64,000 nucleotides of DNA from Gautieria morchelliformis (Eukaryota; Basidiomycota; Agaricomycetes; Gomphales; Gomphaceae): positions 62,001 to 126,000 of the forward strand of contig WHVA01000143.1 in the NCBI GenBank assembly GCA_015179125.1, given 5' to 3'. Made by a program: the position numbers and the translations under genes. Every line of letters starts with the position of its first letter. Position 1 is the stretch's first letter. The notes below the pieces were generated by a model. The model saw only the letters and a program-made list of their open reading frames with translations. It did no database searches and was not told where the DNA came from. This document shows positions 54,740-64,000 of this stretch, piece after piece.

Positions 54740-57137
54740 CTTTCGTGTAACTTTTTTCTTTACCCTTCGCCTTTCCTTTCCTGTCGCCTGTCCCCCTTTT
54801 TCTCTCAGGCTGCGTCTCTTCTCAAGACAAGCCGCACGCCTTGCGCCAGCAGTCCTTTTCCCAATGCCCGGTACCCCCACAGTAGTTACACTTGTCTTTG
54901 CTGGACTTTGACTTCGTGCGAATGGCGTTTGCGTTCGGTTGCAAGCCCTGTCGGAGCTCTTCGAACAGGATACAGCTTCAAGTGCTCACCCAATCGATCT
55001 TGGAGAAGTCGGTGATGGTAGCGAGGATCGTTTGTTGCACGATCTCATATGATGCGGGTAGGGCTCGGAAAACGTTGAGGGTGTGTAGGGGATCGCTGAT
55101 GGCTAAGCCAGTGGCGACGATGCGGTTTTTTAACTCAGACATTTCGTTGATTTGCTGAGTGAGCTGGGTGTCATGTGAAAAGGTCATGGTAGTATACTTC
55201 CCGTAATCAACCCATAAGTTTAGGCCGGTCCTTGTCCCGTAGGTCGTTTTGAGATTACCCCAGTTTTTCTCTAGGGTTTTCACCATGTCGAGGGACTGGT
55301 GGACGGAGGACTTGACCGAGATGAGTAGCAGTGAGAAACCTTGGCGAGAGCATTTCTCCCAGTCATTGAGCCATTGTCATGATTCGTTTATTCTGTGAAT
55401 CATTTCCCAGCACACAGCGAATCACCTCCTGAACCAGCGAACAGCTTCCCGAACCAGCAAATATCTTGCCAAAATATTCGTCGCCATACTGCTTTCGCAT
55501 TCGCTATTCGCATCATTCCTGCCAGGACGCCAGGTGTTGGGGCCCTCATCCATCATAGAACCCATCATCTGTTAAACTCCCACTCCATGACAGACCCACA
55601 TGCTCAGGATGCATTCAGATAGTGTCAGTTGCAGCCTCCATGCAGGTTGGACTCAATGGGACTCGTACCACTGCAGGGAAGGACGAATTAGCTTCGCTGA
55701 AGTTTTCACTACACAGTTGTCATGACCCATTCATTTCTTGTATCCAGCTATCCCTGTTTTCCCTTTCACCACCACTCTTCCATGTTTGCTCGGCTTTGCT
55801 CCATTCAATCCTTGCTCCATTCACTATTCGCCACATTCGCCAAATGTCCATTCGCTTCTCGCATCATTCGCCAGTAGCCATGCCATCAAACACGATCGAC
55901 ATCCTTTACCTGGATTGATGGTTCATCACTGGTCCTATCATGAATTGCAAGGAGGTGCAGGCTGTCATGACTTGTTTATTTCTTGTACCCAGCTATCCCT
56001 GTGTTCCCTTTCACCACTCTTCCATGTTTGCTCGTCTTTGCTCCATTCACTCCTCGCTCCATTCACTATTCACCACATTCGCTACTCGTATCATTCGCCA
56101 GCAGGCACACCATCAAACACCATCGACATCCTTTACCCGGATTGATGGTTCATCACTGGTCCCATCATCTTCTCAACTCAACCCCCTTTGGGTGTTCCTA
56201 TGGCCAGAATGCATTCGCGGGGCATCCTACCCATAGGTCATGTGGGATCAACCCAGCAGACGAAGAGTCCGTGCAGGGTGGTGTATATGCAGGTCCCAAG
56301 GCGTGTTTTTGTACATAGGGGCCTTCGCCCTCTTTCCTCTCTGTCGTTTCATGTTCGCACCCCTCTTCCATTCTATTGTATGTCTATTTCATCTATTATG
56401 TATCCTGACCGCACACCCCTATCCAACCCTGACTCCAGACGGCCTCTTTCTTATTCGCTAGCACCATATGAGCATTCGGTATAAGTAGTCTACATTCGCA
56501 TGTATATTCTCCAGTTTAATTATCATACGTCCATCTTGTGCAAACTCGACCTCACTGTGATCATCGTCTTGAGCCTTCTCCTGTAGATTTCTATCTTCGA
56601 CCAGAAGAGGACTTAGGCATCACTGGTGAGTTCTCATACTTCATCTTCATTACCTTAGCCTTTGAGTTATTTCCTGTGCTGTCAGCGAAGGGCTCTGAAG
56701 GAGTGCCTTCGCCGGCGAAAGGATTGTCGCTACTTAGACAACCTTTCCATGACACCTTGCATGTTACATCGTCAAGTGCCACGGGCTATTTCACTATGAC
56801 TGTAGATCAGGGCAAATTCCTTTTGAGTAACCCTCTTACTTCTTAACCCTTACCTCTTCGGTACTGTTCGCTGGGCGATTTGCTAGATCGCACACGCTAT
56901 TCGGGCATTGGCCACTAACATGTGATATTAACGCCCAAAATCCAATCTTGACAGCCATCTGCGTTCTTCGTCAGTGGGGATGATGCTCTGTGAAGGGGCT
57001 GTTTTGGTTCCTTCAGCGATACGCAATGCGTCAATGAACATCAGCGCGGCCTTAAGTGGGAAAGACCATGTTTCCCAGTTCGTTCCATCAAACTTCTCGA
57101 TCGTTGATAGAAGCTGCAAGGTCATCGTGTCGGCCAT
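54740..57137 (-). pseudogene. gag: Copia 2 gag, interrupted by LTR insertion
   Basis: Encodes the capsid-like Gag. It starts at ATG 57137 (MADTMTLQLLSTIEKFDGTN, with WETWSFPLKAALM typical of copia Gag). It is cut at 56954 by the LTR insertion and resumes in frame at 55374 through NWGNLKTTYGTRTGLNLW and KNRIVATGLAISDPLHTL. After a frameshift near 54975 a CCHC zinc knuckle, CNYCGGTGHWEKDC, lies at about 54850-54900. Removing the insertion and one GCCAT copy restores the frame across the junction, so the insertion came later than the element. Confidence 0.8.
55375..56953 (+). repeat. Composite LTR insertion with perfect GCCAT duplication
   Basis: Inserted in copia 2 gag. GCCAT flanks it exactly at 55370-55374 and 56954-56958. 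The insert ends in ATCTTGACA but has three LTR starts (TGTCATGATT at 55375, TGTCATGACC at 55718, TGTCATGACT at 55963). Only the last leads to a full LTR of about 991 bp; the first two are partial 5' copies. It carries a TATA-like GGTATAAGTAG near 56480. Confidence 0.88.
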
Positions 57138-57210
57138 GATATGGGTGTGAGATAGTGGGACTTGTGCATTTTTGCGTCGACAGTTAGGTTAAGTTAAGTT
57201 TTCAGCGAGC

Positions 57211-57224
57211 GGGGCCCATAACCT
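57211..57224 (-). promoter_or_regulatory. Primer-binding site matching initiator Met-tRNA anticodon arm
   Basis: Directly inside the 5' LTR the minus strand reads AGGTTATGGGCCCC. It is complementary over 12 nt to GGGCCCAUAACC, the anticodon stem-loop of eukaryotic initiator Met-tRNA. This is the half-tRNA priming used by Drosophila copia and some fungal copia elements, rather than priming from the tRNA 3' end. Confidence 0.75.
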
Positions 57225-57446
57225 ATTGTGAAAGCAACTTCTGTTGGAAGTTCACAGACCTAGATGGCGTCAGAAGAAGTCTGTAGCATTAAGAGCTGGC
57301 TATAACTACCTAGACAGCATCAGAAGAAGTCTGTAGAGCCGCTGTACAGTAGTTATGTAATCTATACTAGGTGGTCAAGAAAGGAGGGATCAGTCAGAGG
57401 AGGAACGGGGGATAGCAAGGGGTCAATCATTCTCTGTATTTCAACA
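57225..57446 (-). repeat. Copia 2 right (5') LTR
   Basis: About 222 bp. It carries an extra segment in which GGCGTCAGAAGAAGTCTGTAG is partly duplicated as CAGCATCAGAAGAAGTCTG, so the length difference from the left LTR is an internal duplication here or a deletion there. Confidence 0.8.
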
Positions 57447-57452
57447 ACGCTT

Positions 57453-57692
57453 GCCCTAGACAACACCGGGACTATCCCAGACTTGGCAGCCCAGATCAAG
57501 GAGCACATAGACTGTAACCCTGCCCTAGCATCTGTTCCCCACTTTGCTGCTCTCTACCTCACCAGCCGTCAGGGGAGGAAGCACCCAAGGGTGAACCCAA
57601 CACCATCATCAGTACCTGCCTATGTTCATGTAGACCCTGCTCCTGTTGTTGGAAATTCTGCAGATATTCCCATTGACCCCCTGCTTCTGTAG
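57453..57692 (+). pseudogene. SAP-like gene, 3' part, split by copia 2
   Basis: Immediately after the target duplication the frame continues ALDNTGTIPDLAAQIKEHI, which with the KLKDDLRG part at 50.2 kb makes a SAP-like motif. A proline-rich tail ends in IPIDPLLL and TAG at 57690-57692. The two halves fit without a frameshift once 50221-57452 is removed, so the gene was probably intact when the retrotransposon landed. Confidence 0.65.
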
Positions 57693-58690
57693 TTACAAGT
57701 TTGTACTGTAAGTAAGTACTGCAGCTGCTTTTGCTGTAATCTTGCTGGGCATCTCATAGCTCAGACTGACCTTTATGTCATGCCAGTGTGACCTTTCATT
57801 ATGAATCATGACCAAATGTGACCAAAAAGAGCCAGCATCATGAGCCACTTCCTGGTCTTGGGCATCGGACCTCTCTGGCAAGACAAACTTGTGGGAATGG
57901 CAACGCCAGGGGTAACGCAGGCAAACCGAGTCACCTGTGTCACACGATGTGACAAACAACTCAAGGTTTCAATTGTTCTTTATAAATTCCATTGTCCGTC
58001 ATAAATAGATAGTCCACTGCACAGCAGCCATTGTCCTATTCCCCCCATTGTTCCCTAGAGTATAAAGCAGCTAGCTAGTACATTTTCTTCCCTCAGTCAT
58101 TTGCAACACGAAGCGAACACTGAGGTAAGAAACATTCCAAGTCTCGAGTTATTTCCTTACTTATCTATGCGTTGTAGTATTCTTCGTATAGGTAATAACA
58201 GTTAGTCGTTTGCAACACGAAGCGAACACTGAGTATTCTTCGTATAGCTATAATTATTCTTACAAAACTAGTACTATGTCAACAGGAAAATTTGCTAGGA
58301 ATGTGAATTACATGTAGTACTAATATTCTCAAAATTCTTTTGAAAAAATAACAAGTATTTAATTAATTATCAATTTCTTTCTAGATTTGATCCACATCCT
58401 GTTCGGTGATAGTACACAGGGCAGGCCCCTCTCAAGGCAAGCCTTGCAGCTTGCCAGCTGCAGGCCTTTGTTGTCTGGCACAGCCCACTTGGATCCCTGG
58501 TGGGCCTCCTTCTGGTGGTTCTTCTCTGCCTGTGCTGCTCACTATTCCATCGTTGCTTTCCCTTTACCCTTGTTCTTGGGCTTGGGGGTCACTTCCATTG
58601 TCTTTTCCGACACAGATGGAGATGTGCTTGGCACAATGACCTCTTCTGCACTGGCCAACTTTGAAATGGTCAACTCACATTTTGTCACAC
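57693..58690. other. No recognisable gene; short direct repeat
   Basis: TTTGCAACACGAAGCGAACACTGAG occurs at about 58101 and again at 58207, downstream of a TATAAAGCAG-like box. This could be a fragment of another LTR. An open plus frame at 58387-58848 is rich in Trp, Cys and Pro but has no recognisable domain and overlaps LTR sequence. Confidence 0.35.
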
Positions 58691-59520
58691 AGGTGTTTCC
58701 CGACTTACCTGAGCCTGTTTGTTATAGTTACTTCCACTTACACCGGAATTGCTTACTCTTGCCTCCTTACTTGTTGTCCCAGCCAGCTCTTTGTATAAAA
58801 CCCAGTCGTGTATGCTCTCTGTTTCCGCACTCAGATACTCAACTTTGATACTTGACTCCCTCGCATCATCTCCCATTCTTAGCACAGCAAGTACTTGTAA
58901 GATCTCTGTCTCTCTGCCTTCTTGTAAGGACCCGGCCTTTGGACAGTTACTTACCGGTACAACCTTTTTTCCGAGCCCAAGCCTTGTGATATTTGTGCCC
59001 GAGCACTTGTGATTCTAGTCCTGAGCCCGAGCTAGAGCTCATATCCGACCTTGATCCCATGCCCAAATCCCCCTAGTTACTGATCCCGTTCCATCACGCC
59101 TCACTTGTATATTGACCTCGCCCTGAACCCCCAATTATGCTCGCCCCTGACCCTTACCCTCGCTCGTATATAAACCCCTGTGTATGCACTCCTATGCCTC
59201 AGTCTGAAAATCAACTATCGTACCCTTTGATCCTTAGTTAGTTTCTAAGCCTCACCTCTTGAGCCAAACCTCACCTCTTATTCGTTTACCTCTGAAGTTG
59301 GGACTCGTGTGTAGGGTCGGCGCAGCACATAAGCTGAAGCCAAGTCCCTCTCCGACTTCCTTATCAGAACCTCGCTCGGTAACCTCGGACCTTACCTCGG
59401 GTTTCACTCCCGAGCTCGGTCAACCTTACAAAGGATCGAATCGTAACACTTCTGACCTCTGTCTTCCCACTTCCGACCCCTGACCTCTGACTCAATTTCC
59501 AACTCTCAACTTGCTCCTTG
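58690..59520 (+). repeat. Old LTR of the TATAAAACCC family, split by a younger LTR
   Basis: 58720-58922 matches 44640-44830 (CTTTGTATAAAACCCAGTC, AGCACAGCAAGTACTTG). The match resumes at 59454 (GACCTCTGTCTTCC, then CTCAATTTC). Between them lies a separate LTR with its own target duplication. Confidence 0.7.
58923..59448 (+). repeat. Solo LTR with perfect CTTCT duplication
   Basis: Begins TGTAAGGACCC and ends ATCGTAACA, 526 bp. CTTCT lies at 58918-58922 and 59449-59453. It has a TATATAAACCCC box near 59168. The end segment GCACATAAGCTGAAGCC to GTAACA resembles the end of the LTR at 43599-44534, so the two families are related. Confidence 0.85.
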
Positions 59521-59884
59521 ACTGCAGTGGCTACTTTTGCAATGGTAATTCTGTCCACTAAGTCTATTATCAGCATAGTGGTTGCCTTTATGCCCTCTTC
59601 CGTCATCTTTGGCCTTCCGCAAGGTGGAGTAATGTCGTGGCTAGGTTGTGAAAGGTGATGGTCTGCCTTTCTGGGAGTAGTCGCTTGTTGAGGAGAAACT
59701 GATGGGCTTCCTCTGGAGACCACTTCGTTCCGTCGGGGGGGGTGGGCCCTTCGGTCCTGTTTGTGGTAGGCTGTGACCATCTGTGACTGTTCGTGTGTTG
59801 CGCGTGGGTGGTTTTTTTGTTGGGTCCTGCACCCGCTGGGGTCGGCGTTGTACTATAGAGTGGATGCCATAAGCAAGCTGCCAT
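59440..59884 (-). pseudogene. Hypothetical frame, frameshifted
   Basis: From ATG 59884 the minus strand reads MAACLWHPLYSTTPTPAGAG, a Pro/Thr-rich stretch, then WSPEEAHQFLLNKRLLPERQ and FHNLATTLLHLAEGQ. It changes frame near 59605 to MTEEGIKATTMLIIDLVDRI and TAVKEQVESWKLS. The two halves look like one helical protein, possibly an ORF1/gag-like product of a retroelement, but I do not recognise it firmly. It lies divergently from the forkhead gene, about 140 bp away. Confidence 0.35.
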
Positions 59885-60023
59885 ACGTTGAATAATTAGT
59901 CTAGTTGGGATTTGGGGGGGAGCGTGGGTATGTAGAGATTTTTGTGTTTTGGTGAGCGTGGGAAAATTGGATGTTGTTGTGGTTCCGGAACAAGACGCGT
60001 CACGCGTACCCAATCCTGCCTTA

Positions 60024-61506
60024 ATGAGCACCTCACGATCGTCCTATTCATCTTCGTCCTACGGGTATGATACTAATGATTCGCCAATGGATGCATCTGT
60101 TGGCTGTGATGGAGCTGGAGATGCTGATCATGGGTCTGGAGATGTTGACAGTGGAGCTGAAGATGTTGACCGTGGAGCTGGTGATGCTGACCATGAAGTC
60201 GCAGATGCCAGAATTAAGATGCCATACTCGGAGAAACGACCTAATTCTGAGTACTACCCTAGTCGTCATCATCAGGCGCAGTTCGCCGATCTAGCAACAC
60301 AGAGAGGTACATAGCTCATCCGCACCTCTGTATACCCTCCACGCATTCTCGTCATTGCATCGTTTGTGAACGTTGTCTCATGGTCACTCTTTTGCCAATA
60401 GATGAGCAGAGGCGCGTCTGCCTCAATTCCCTTGTGGACGGAGAGCCGGGGGACCGTCCCTCTTATCCTATACCAACTATCATCAAATGCGCCATCCTGG
60501 GCTCACCGCGCGAACAGCTCACTCTTTCGGAGATATATACAGCAATGGAGGAGCGATTCCTCTTTTACAAATGCTCAGATAAAAAATCCTGGAGGGTAAG
60601 AGGGTTCTGTTTCCTGTCCCATAGTTCCAACATTAGTAATGGCATCGCCCACGGACGCATGTCCATTCACCATTTTAACTCACAACTTTCCATGCGTATA
60701 CTGATGTCGCTATCTAGAATTCGGTCCGTCATAATTTGTCATTAAACAACCAATTTGAGAAGAAAACCCGGCCTATGACCGAGCCTGGCAAGGGCCACTA
60801 CTGGGTCGTTGTTCCCGATATGCCACTGGGTAACAAGTGGGCCCGAAAGCGTAACATGAAGCTGGGCAAACGGGCACTGGCTGCGGCCACCAACACTGAG
60901 GCGACACGGTCTGAGGAGGCGCAGTCTGTAGGGGGCGTGCCAGAGCCAAGTGCTGACATCAGCGCTGATTTGACCAAGAGTGCTCCCAATGTTCATTCTA
61001 ACAAGAGTGGTGATGCAGAAGTTGCTGTCGAACCTCCCATAATGCCAGTGCACCCGGCTGCTAGACCAGGACGCATAACCGGAACATTACCAGCAGATGC
61101 GGGGAGTTATGCTGCCGTGACGGGTGTGGTCAAATTACCGGAGATCAACAGGCAGTCGTACTGGCCATGGCCGGGAGACAATTCTTCCACTACTTCCTCT
61201 ATTTGTGATGACACGTCAAAGTCCCCATCTGTACGCCCGCAGGACGCGCCGAACCAGGCACACGACACATCCTCTACGACTGACCGACCTCCATCTGGGA
61301 ACTCCTTGTTACACCCAGCTGCTTTATCCTCCCCAACCCAGTTTGAGGGCGGCTCATGCGTTGGGCCACAACGCTCTTCCTCATCCAGAGGAAGTCGTCG
61401 GTACCCCCCAATGGCGGTGAGACCAAGCCCCTCGACCTGTCGAAGTGCGTTGTCTGCTCAACTTGCGCGTGAGGGGACTGGCCCAGCATCAGGGACGGGC
61501 GGGTGA
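60024..61506 (+). CDS. Forkhead-domain transcription factor
   Basis: A nuclear DNA-binding protein with a winged-helix forkhead domain. Exons are 60024-60306, 60402-60595 and 60718-61506. The introns are 95 bp (GTACAT to AATAG) and 122 bp (GTAAGA to TCTAG) and all phases fit (421 residues). The forkhead spans exons 2 and 3 (about residues 105-175): RPSYPIPTIIKCAILGSP, LTLSEIYTAMEERF, then across the splice the recognition-helix region NSVRHNLSLNNQF and KGHYWVV. The N-terminus is Ser/Asp-rich with imperfect GDAD/GAED repeats, and the C-terminus is Ser/Pro-rich and probably disordered. ATG 60024 is the first in the frame. The gene may extend further: frames at 61598-61890 also look protein-like. 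Which fungal forkhead group it belongs to cannot be told. Confidence 0.8.
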
Positions 61507-61597
61507 AGACCCATCGAGGAAGGTGACGACTCCGATAGTGGTAGTGGCCCGAGTGTTGGTGAGGAGTACCTGCCCAGCCGAATTAGAGGACGATGAG

Positions 61598-61893
61598 CCT
61601 TCACTGCTACTGCTAATGGGCTCGACAGTTTTGGGATCTTTGTTCGATACATTTATACTTTATGTGAGGTAGAAGGGACCCGCATATACCACAATCCACA
61701 CCATCCGAGTTTTGAAGGTGCGAACGTGCACTCAGATGAGGAGTGCCGCCTGGAGGATACCAATTATGCCTGACGCTGAGCACGCATTGAGTCCCTTTGC
61801 AGAGCTCGGCTTTGAGCTGGAGCAAGTTGAGGCAGAGGCAGAGGCGGCACTGCCAGAAGCCGCAGAAGCCGCAGTCATCACCATAGCGTAGTA
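61598..61893 (+). other. Possible extra 3' exons of the forkhead gene
   Basis: Two overlapping plus frames look protein-like. One ends in NVHSDEECRLEDTNYA and a stop at about 61771. The other reads MPDAEHALSPFAELGFELEQ with an acidic/alanine-rich end and TAG at about 61890. Neither joins to 61506 by an obvious intron. They may be real 3' exons or a separate small gene. Confidence 0.3.
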
Positions 61894-61894
61894 G

Positions 61895-63770
61895 GCATCG
61901 AAGCAACCGAAGGTGCGTGCCTATACAAAACGGAAGATATAGTTAACGGCATTGGAATAAGTAGCGTCAGGCCTACTTTGAGGCGGTGCTCGTGACAGGG
62001 GAAGCGGTCGTAGCGCATTGGACGCAGGGCACTCTTAGCAATCTTACGGGAACAAGAAAAGTTGACAGAGGGATGATACGGGGGCGCTGGAAGAGATGGC
62101 TGACTGCAGCTTCTGAAACTGATGTCCGTTTTTCATCTTCACTCCGTTGTCATAATCCCACTCGTACGTCGAATGATAAGGATTTTTAGTGGCGCGCAAG
62201 CCGAGTGATCGTGCGGGTGGTGGGGCAAACGCGAGCACGAGCTGTCGGGTCGCCACCCCGTTGCAATTCTTGAACAAATGATGAAGCCAAGGCACAGCCG
62301 CGGAAAAGTCTTAGTTCATATAGCGCATGCCAACTGACGACGAATTATTTGCTCACACCATATCTGTATTGACTCTCCAAAGTCCAGACCAGTTTAACTA
62401 CATATCTAACGATTGGAGTTTGGCTGAATATCGGATAATGAGGTGCGCACGTGCGGACCACGACCTCTAAATACCAACTGCTTAGACCGCGAGACATGGA
62501 TTGCATCAAATCGGGAGCTTATAGGGTATGTCGATTGAGCCGGTATGAGTTGAAGAACTTATTCACGGCCTTCAAGCCCATAGGATGTGTCGTGCGGCGA
62601 ATCGAGCCCTTTATGCATGTGCCACATCACGGGACTATTGCCCCATCGATCATAGTATGAATCGATAATGATCCATGACAGGATCAGGTGAGGTCGTGGA
62701 CTGTGATGTACGTGGACGGTTGAGAGTGTGGAACCTGAATCTGAGGAAGACCACGGACATGAGCCTGAAGATCGACACCAACACCAACATAACCTAGCAG
62801 GTTCGGACATTATTAAGCAGTGCAAGCTGGTAAGCTGGGGCTCACGACGGGCAGAATAGAAGACCCTGATGTCGCATATCAAGAATAAGGGGTCAGGAAT
62901 TTAGGAATAAGAATCGGAGAGGTTTCAAGAGGCTGGCGGGGCGGGAGCGTGGAGGTTGGAGAAGTTGGGAGCGATTAGAAGGAGAGCAAGCAAGCAAATC
63001 AGGAGAAGCGGAGGTCCGGATTGGCCGAGGACTGGATGAACAGAGTACCAGGTTGCCATACATGATGAGAATGCTGAGCACGCCATGTAACGCTGAGCAT
63101 GCAATGCACGCTGAACAAGCGGTGCACGCATAGCACAGAGCAGACTTGGCGTAGAGCACAGCACCTGTAATCCATGCTGGTACGTGTCCCCTCCAGGTCA
63201 GTGCGACAGCCCAGCATTAATAGAAGTACCACTACAGCGTCGGTACAGTACAGTCCAGCACCGGTCTTGCGCAGCCTATCAGCGAGCGGGGCAATACTTA
63301 CGCGGCGGCTACTAGGAGAGGACGACGTTACCGGTTTGGCTTGCTCGTGCTTATGCCTCCTTGGAACGACTCGAATGGAACTTATTCCCGGGATACGGAT
63401 GGTTCGATCGATTGGCTTACTTCCTGCACACTTATGATAGCAGTTGAGATTGGCGTGCGAATGTTCCAATCACAAAAACGGTTATACTGTATACCGCCAA
63501 CGATGGGATACTTCATGACGGAAGTAAGTTGAAGGTCTTAAAGACCTCACGAAGCCTAAATATTAAGTTTGGACCACAATTACAAGCAGGCGAATATTTC
63601 CGGCTTCTTACTTCTTACCTATCGATATTTCTCAACCGACTGAAAATAACTATTTGACACCCTGAGAAACGTGGAAACCACCGCGGCCAGGCGCGGCACA
63701 GGAACCAAATTTGTTGTGGGGTGTGGATGTGTGAGGGCGCTCTCCAACCTGTCGACGACGACGAACGCAC
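61895..63770. other. Unassigned intergenic region
   Basis: No recognisable domain on either strand and no match to the repeats of this window. Small open frames exist throughout, as expected in GC-rich sequence. It must contain the promoter of the FHA-domain gene at its right edge. Confidence 0.4.
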
Positions 63771-63777
63771 CACGAAG

Positions 63778-64000
63778 ATGCCGGCACCCAATCCTTTCCC
63801 ATCTGCACAGCAGGCTCCAACACAGCCAGTTCCAGCTCTAAATCTCTTTCCTCTCAATGATTCATTCATTCCTAAACATATACATCTCAACCAGCGCGTC
63901 AAGATCGGCCGACAGACGAACGCGAAGACGGTACCCGGAGAGAGAAACGGTTACTTTGACTCTAAGGTGTTGAGCAGACAGCATGCTGAGGTGTGGGAGG
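63778..64000 (+). CDS. FHA-domain protein, 5' end only (SLMAP/Far10/Vps64-like)
   Basis: The frame opens with ATG at 63778 (MPAPNPFPSAQQAPTQPVPA) and is open to the end of the window, 74 codons. After a short Pro/Gln-rich leader the sequence enters an FHA phosphothreonine-binding domain: RVKIGRQTNAKTVPGERNGY and FDSKVLSRQHAEVWE contain the conserved GR, S and RxH residues. The FDSKVLSRQHAEVW form is characteristic of the SLMAP/Far9-Far10/Vps64 family, membrane-anchored adaptors of the STRIPAK phosphatase complex; that subfamily call is from memory. The rest of the domain, and any coiled coil and membrane anchor, lie beyond the window. Confidence 0.75.
   Translation, partial: MPAPNPFPSAQQAPTQPVPALNLFPLNDSFIPKHIHLNQRVKIGRQTNAKTVPGERNGYFDSKVLSRQHAEVWE

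Larger units (their letters stand above)
50221..57446 (-). mobile_element. Ty1/copia retrotransposon 2, nested and broken
   Basis: Full outline with both LTRs. The left LTR (3' LTR) is 50221-50384 and the right LTR (5' LTR) 57225-57446. They share TGTGAAAGCAACTTCTGTTG at one end and GGTCAATC.TTCTCTG.ATT and TTCAACA at the other. Flanks carry ACGCTT at 50215-50220 and 57447-57452, a 5-6 bp target duplication. Without the two later LTR insertions (55375-56953 and about 50.43-51.71 kb) the element is roughly 4.4 kb, normal for copia. It lies inside the SAP-like gene. Gag and pol are minus-strand and carry stops, frameshifts, a zinc-finger deletion and a changed reverse transcriptase active site, so it is inactive. 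Confidence 0.85.

Noticed and set aside
1-64000. tRNA or rRNA genes
   Set aside because: I recognised none. The only tRNA-like match is the short primer-binding site of copia 2.

Overview
This is nuclear DNA of a filamentous basidiomycete fungus, most likely an Agaricomycete. The evidence is a set of short GT-AG introns (43-62 bp in most models), a C2-NACHT-WD40 NLR-type gene, fungal F-box genes, a Plavaka/CACTA-type transposase remnant, large PIF1-type Helitrons, Ty1/copia and Ty3/gypsy remnants, and a half-tRNA (initiator Met) primer site. I cannot name the species. Most of the window is transposon-derived and I estimate fewer than ten genuine host genes.

Layout. 0.5-1.7 kb: decayed LTR-retroelement integrase joined to a Helitron helicase scrap. 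1.7-9.3 kb: a dispersed repeat family around a broken F-box gene (2.97-4.28 kb), whose intact paralogue lies at 16.2-17.55 kb in a ~2.4 kb duplication. 9.4-13.27 kb: a minus-strand Ty1/copia element, 5'-truncated against a plus-strand Plavaka-type transposase tail (13.2-14.4 kb). 15.2-15.5 and 19.1-19.7 kb: two small intron-bearing hypothetical genes. 19.92-20.89 kb: a solo LTR. 21.4-26.8 kb: an apparently intact seven-exon NLR gene with 17 WD40 repeats.

27.2-47.0 kb: a ~20 kb head-to-tail array of Helitrons, all transcribed leftward. Two are autonomous-type: one with a broken Rep-helicase, one with an intact 1664-residue Rep-helicase. At least two are non-coding derivatives filled with minisatellites. 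At three junctions the 3' CTAG of one element directly abuts the 5' TC of the next.

48.4-57.7 kb: a Cys-cluster hypothetical gene, a Ty3/gypsy chromodomain scrap, and a nested structure. In that structure a SAP-like gene is split by a copia element with (A)CGCTT target duplication. The copia is itself split in gag by a composite LTR insertion with perfect GCCAT duplication, and again near its 3' end by another LTR of the same family. 58.7-59.5 kb: a solo LTR with CTTCT duplication inside an older LTR. 60.0-61.5 kb: a forkhead transcription factor gene. 63.78 kb to the end: the start of an FHA-domain gene.

Host functions visible are NLR-type recognition, F-box proteins, forkhead transcription and an FHA (SLMAP/Far10-like) protein. 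The rest is layered mobile-element history. Splice sites and insertion boundaries were read by eye; no searches were run.
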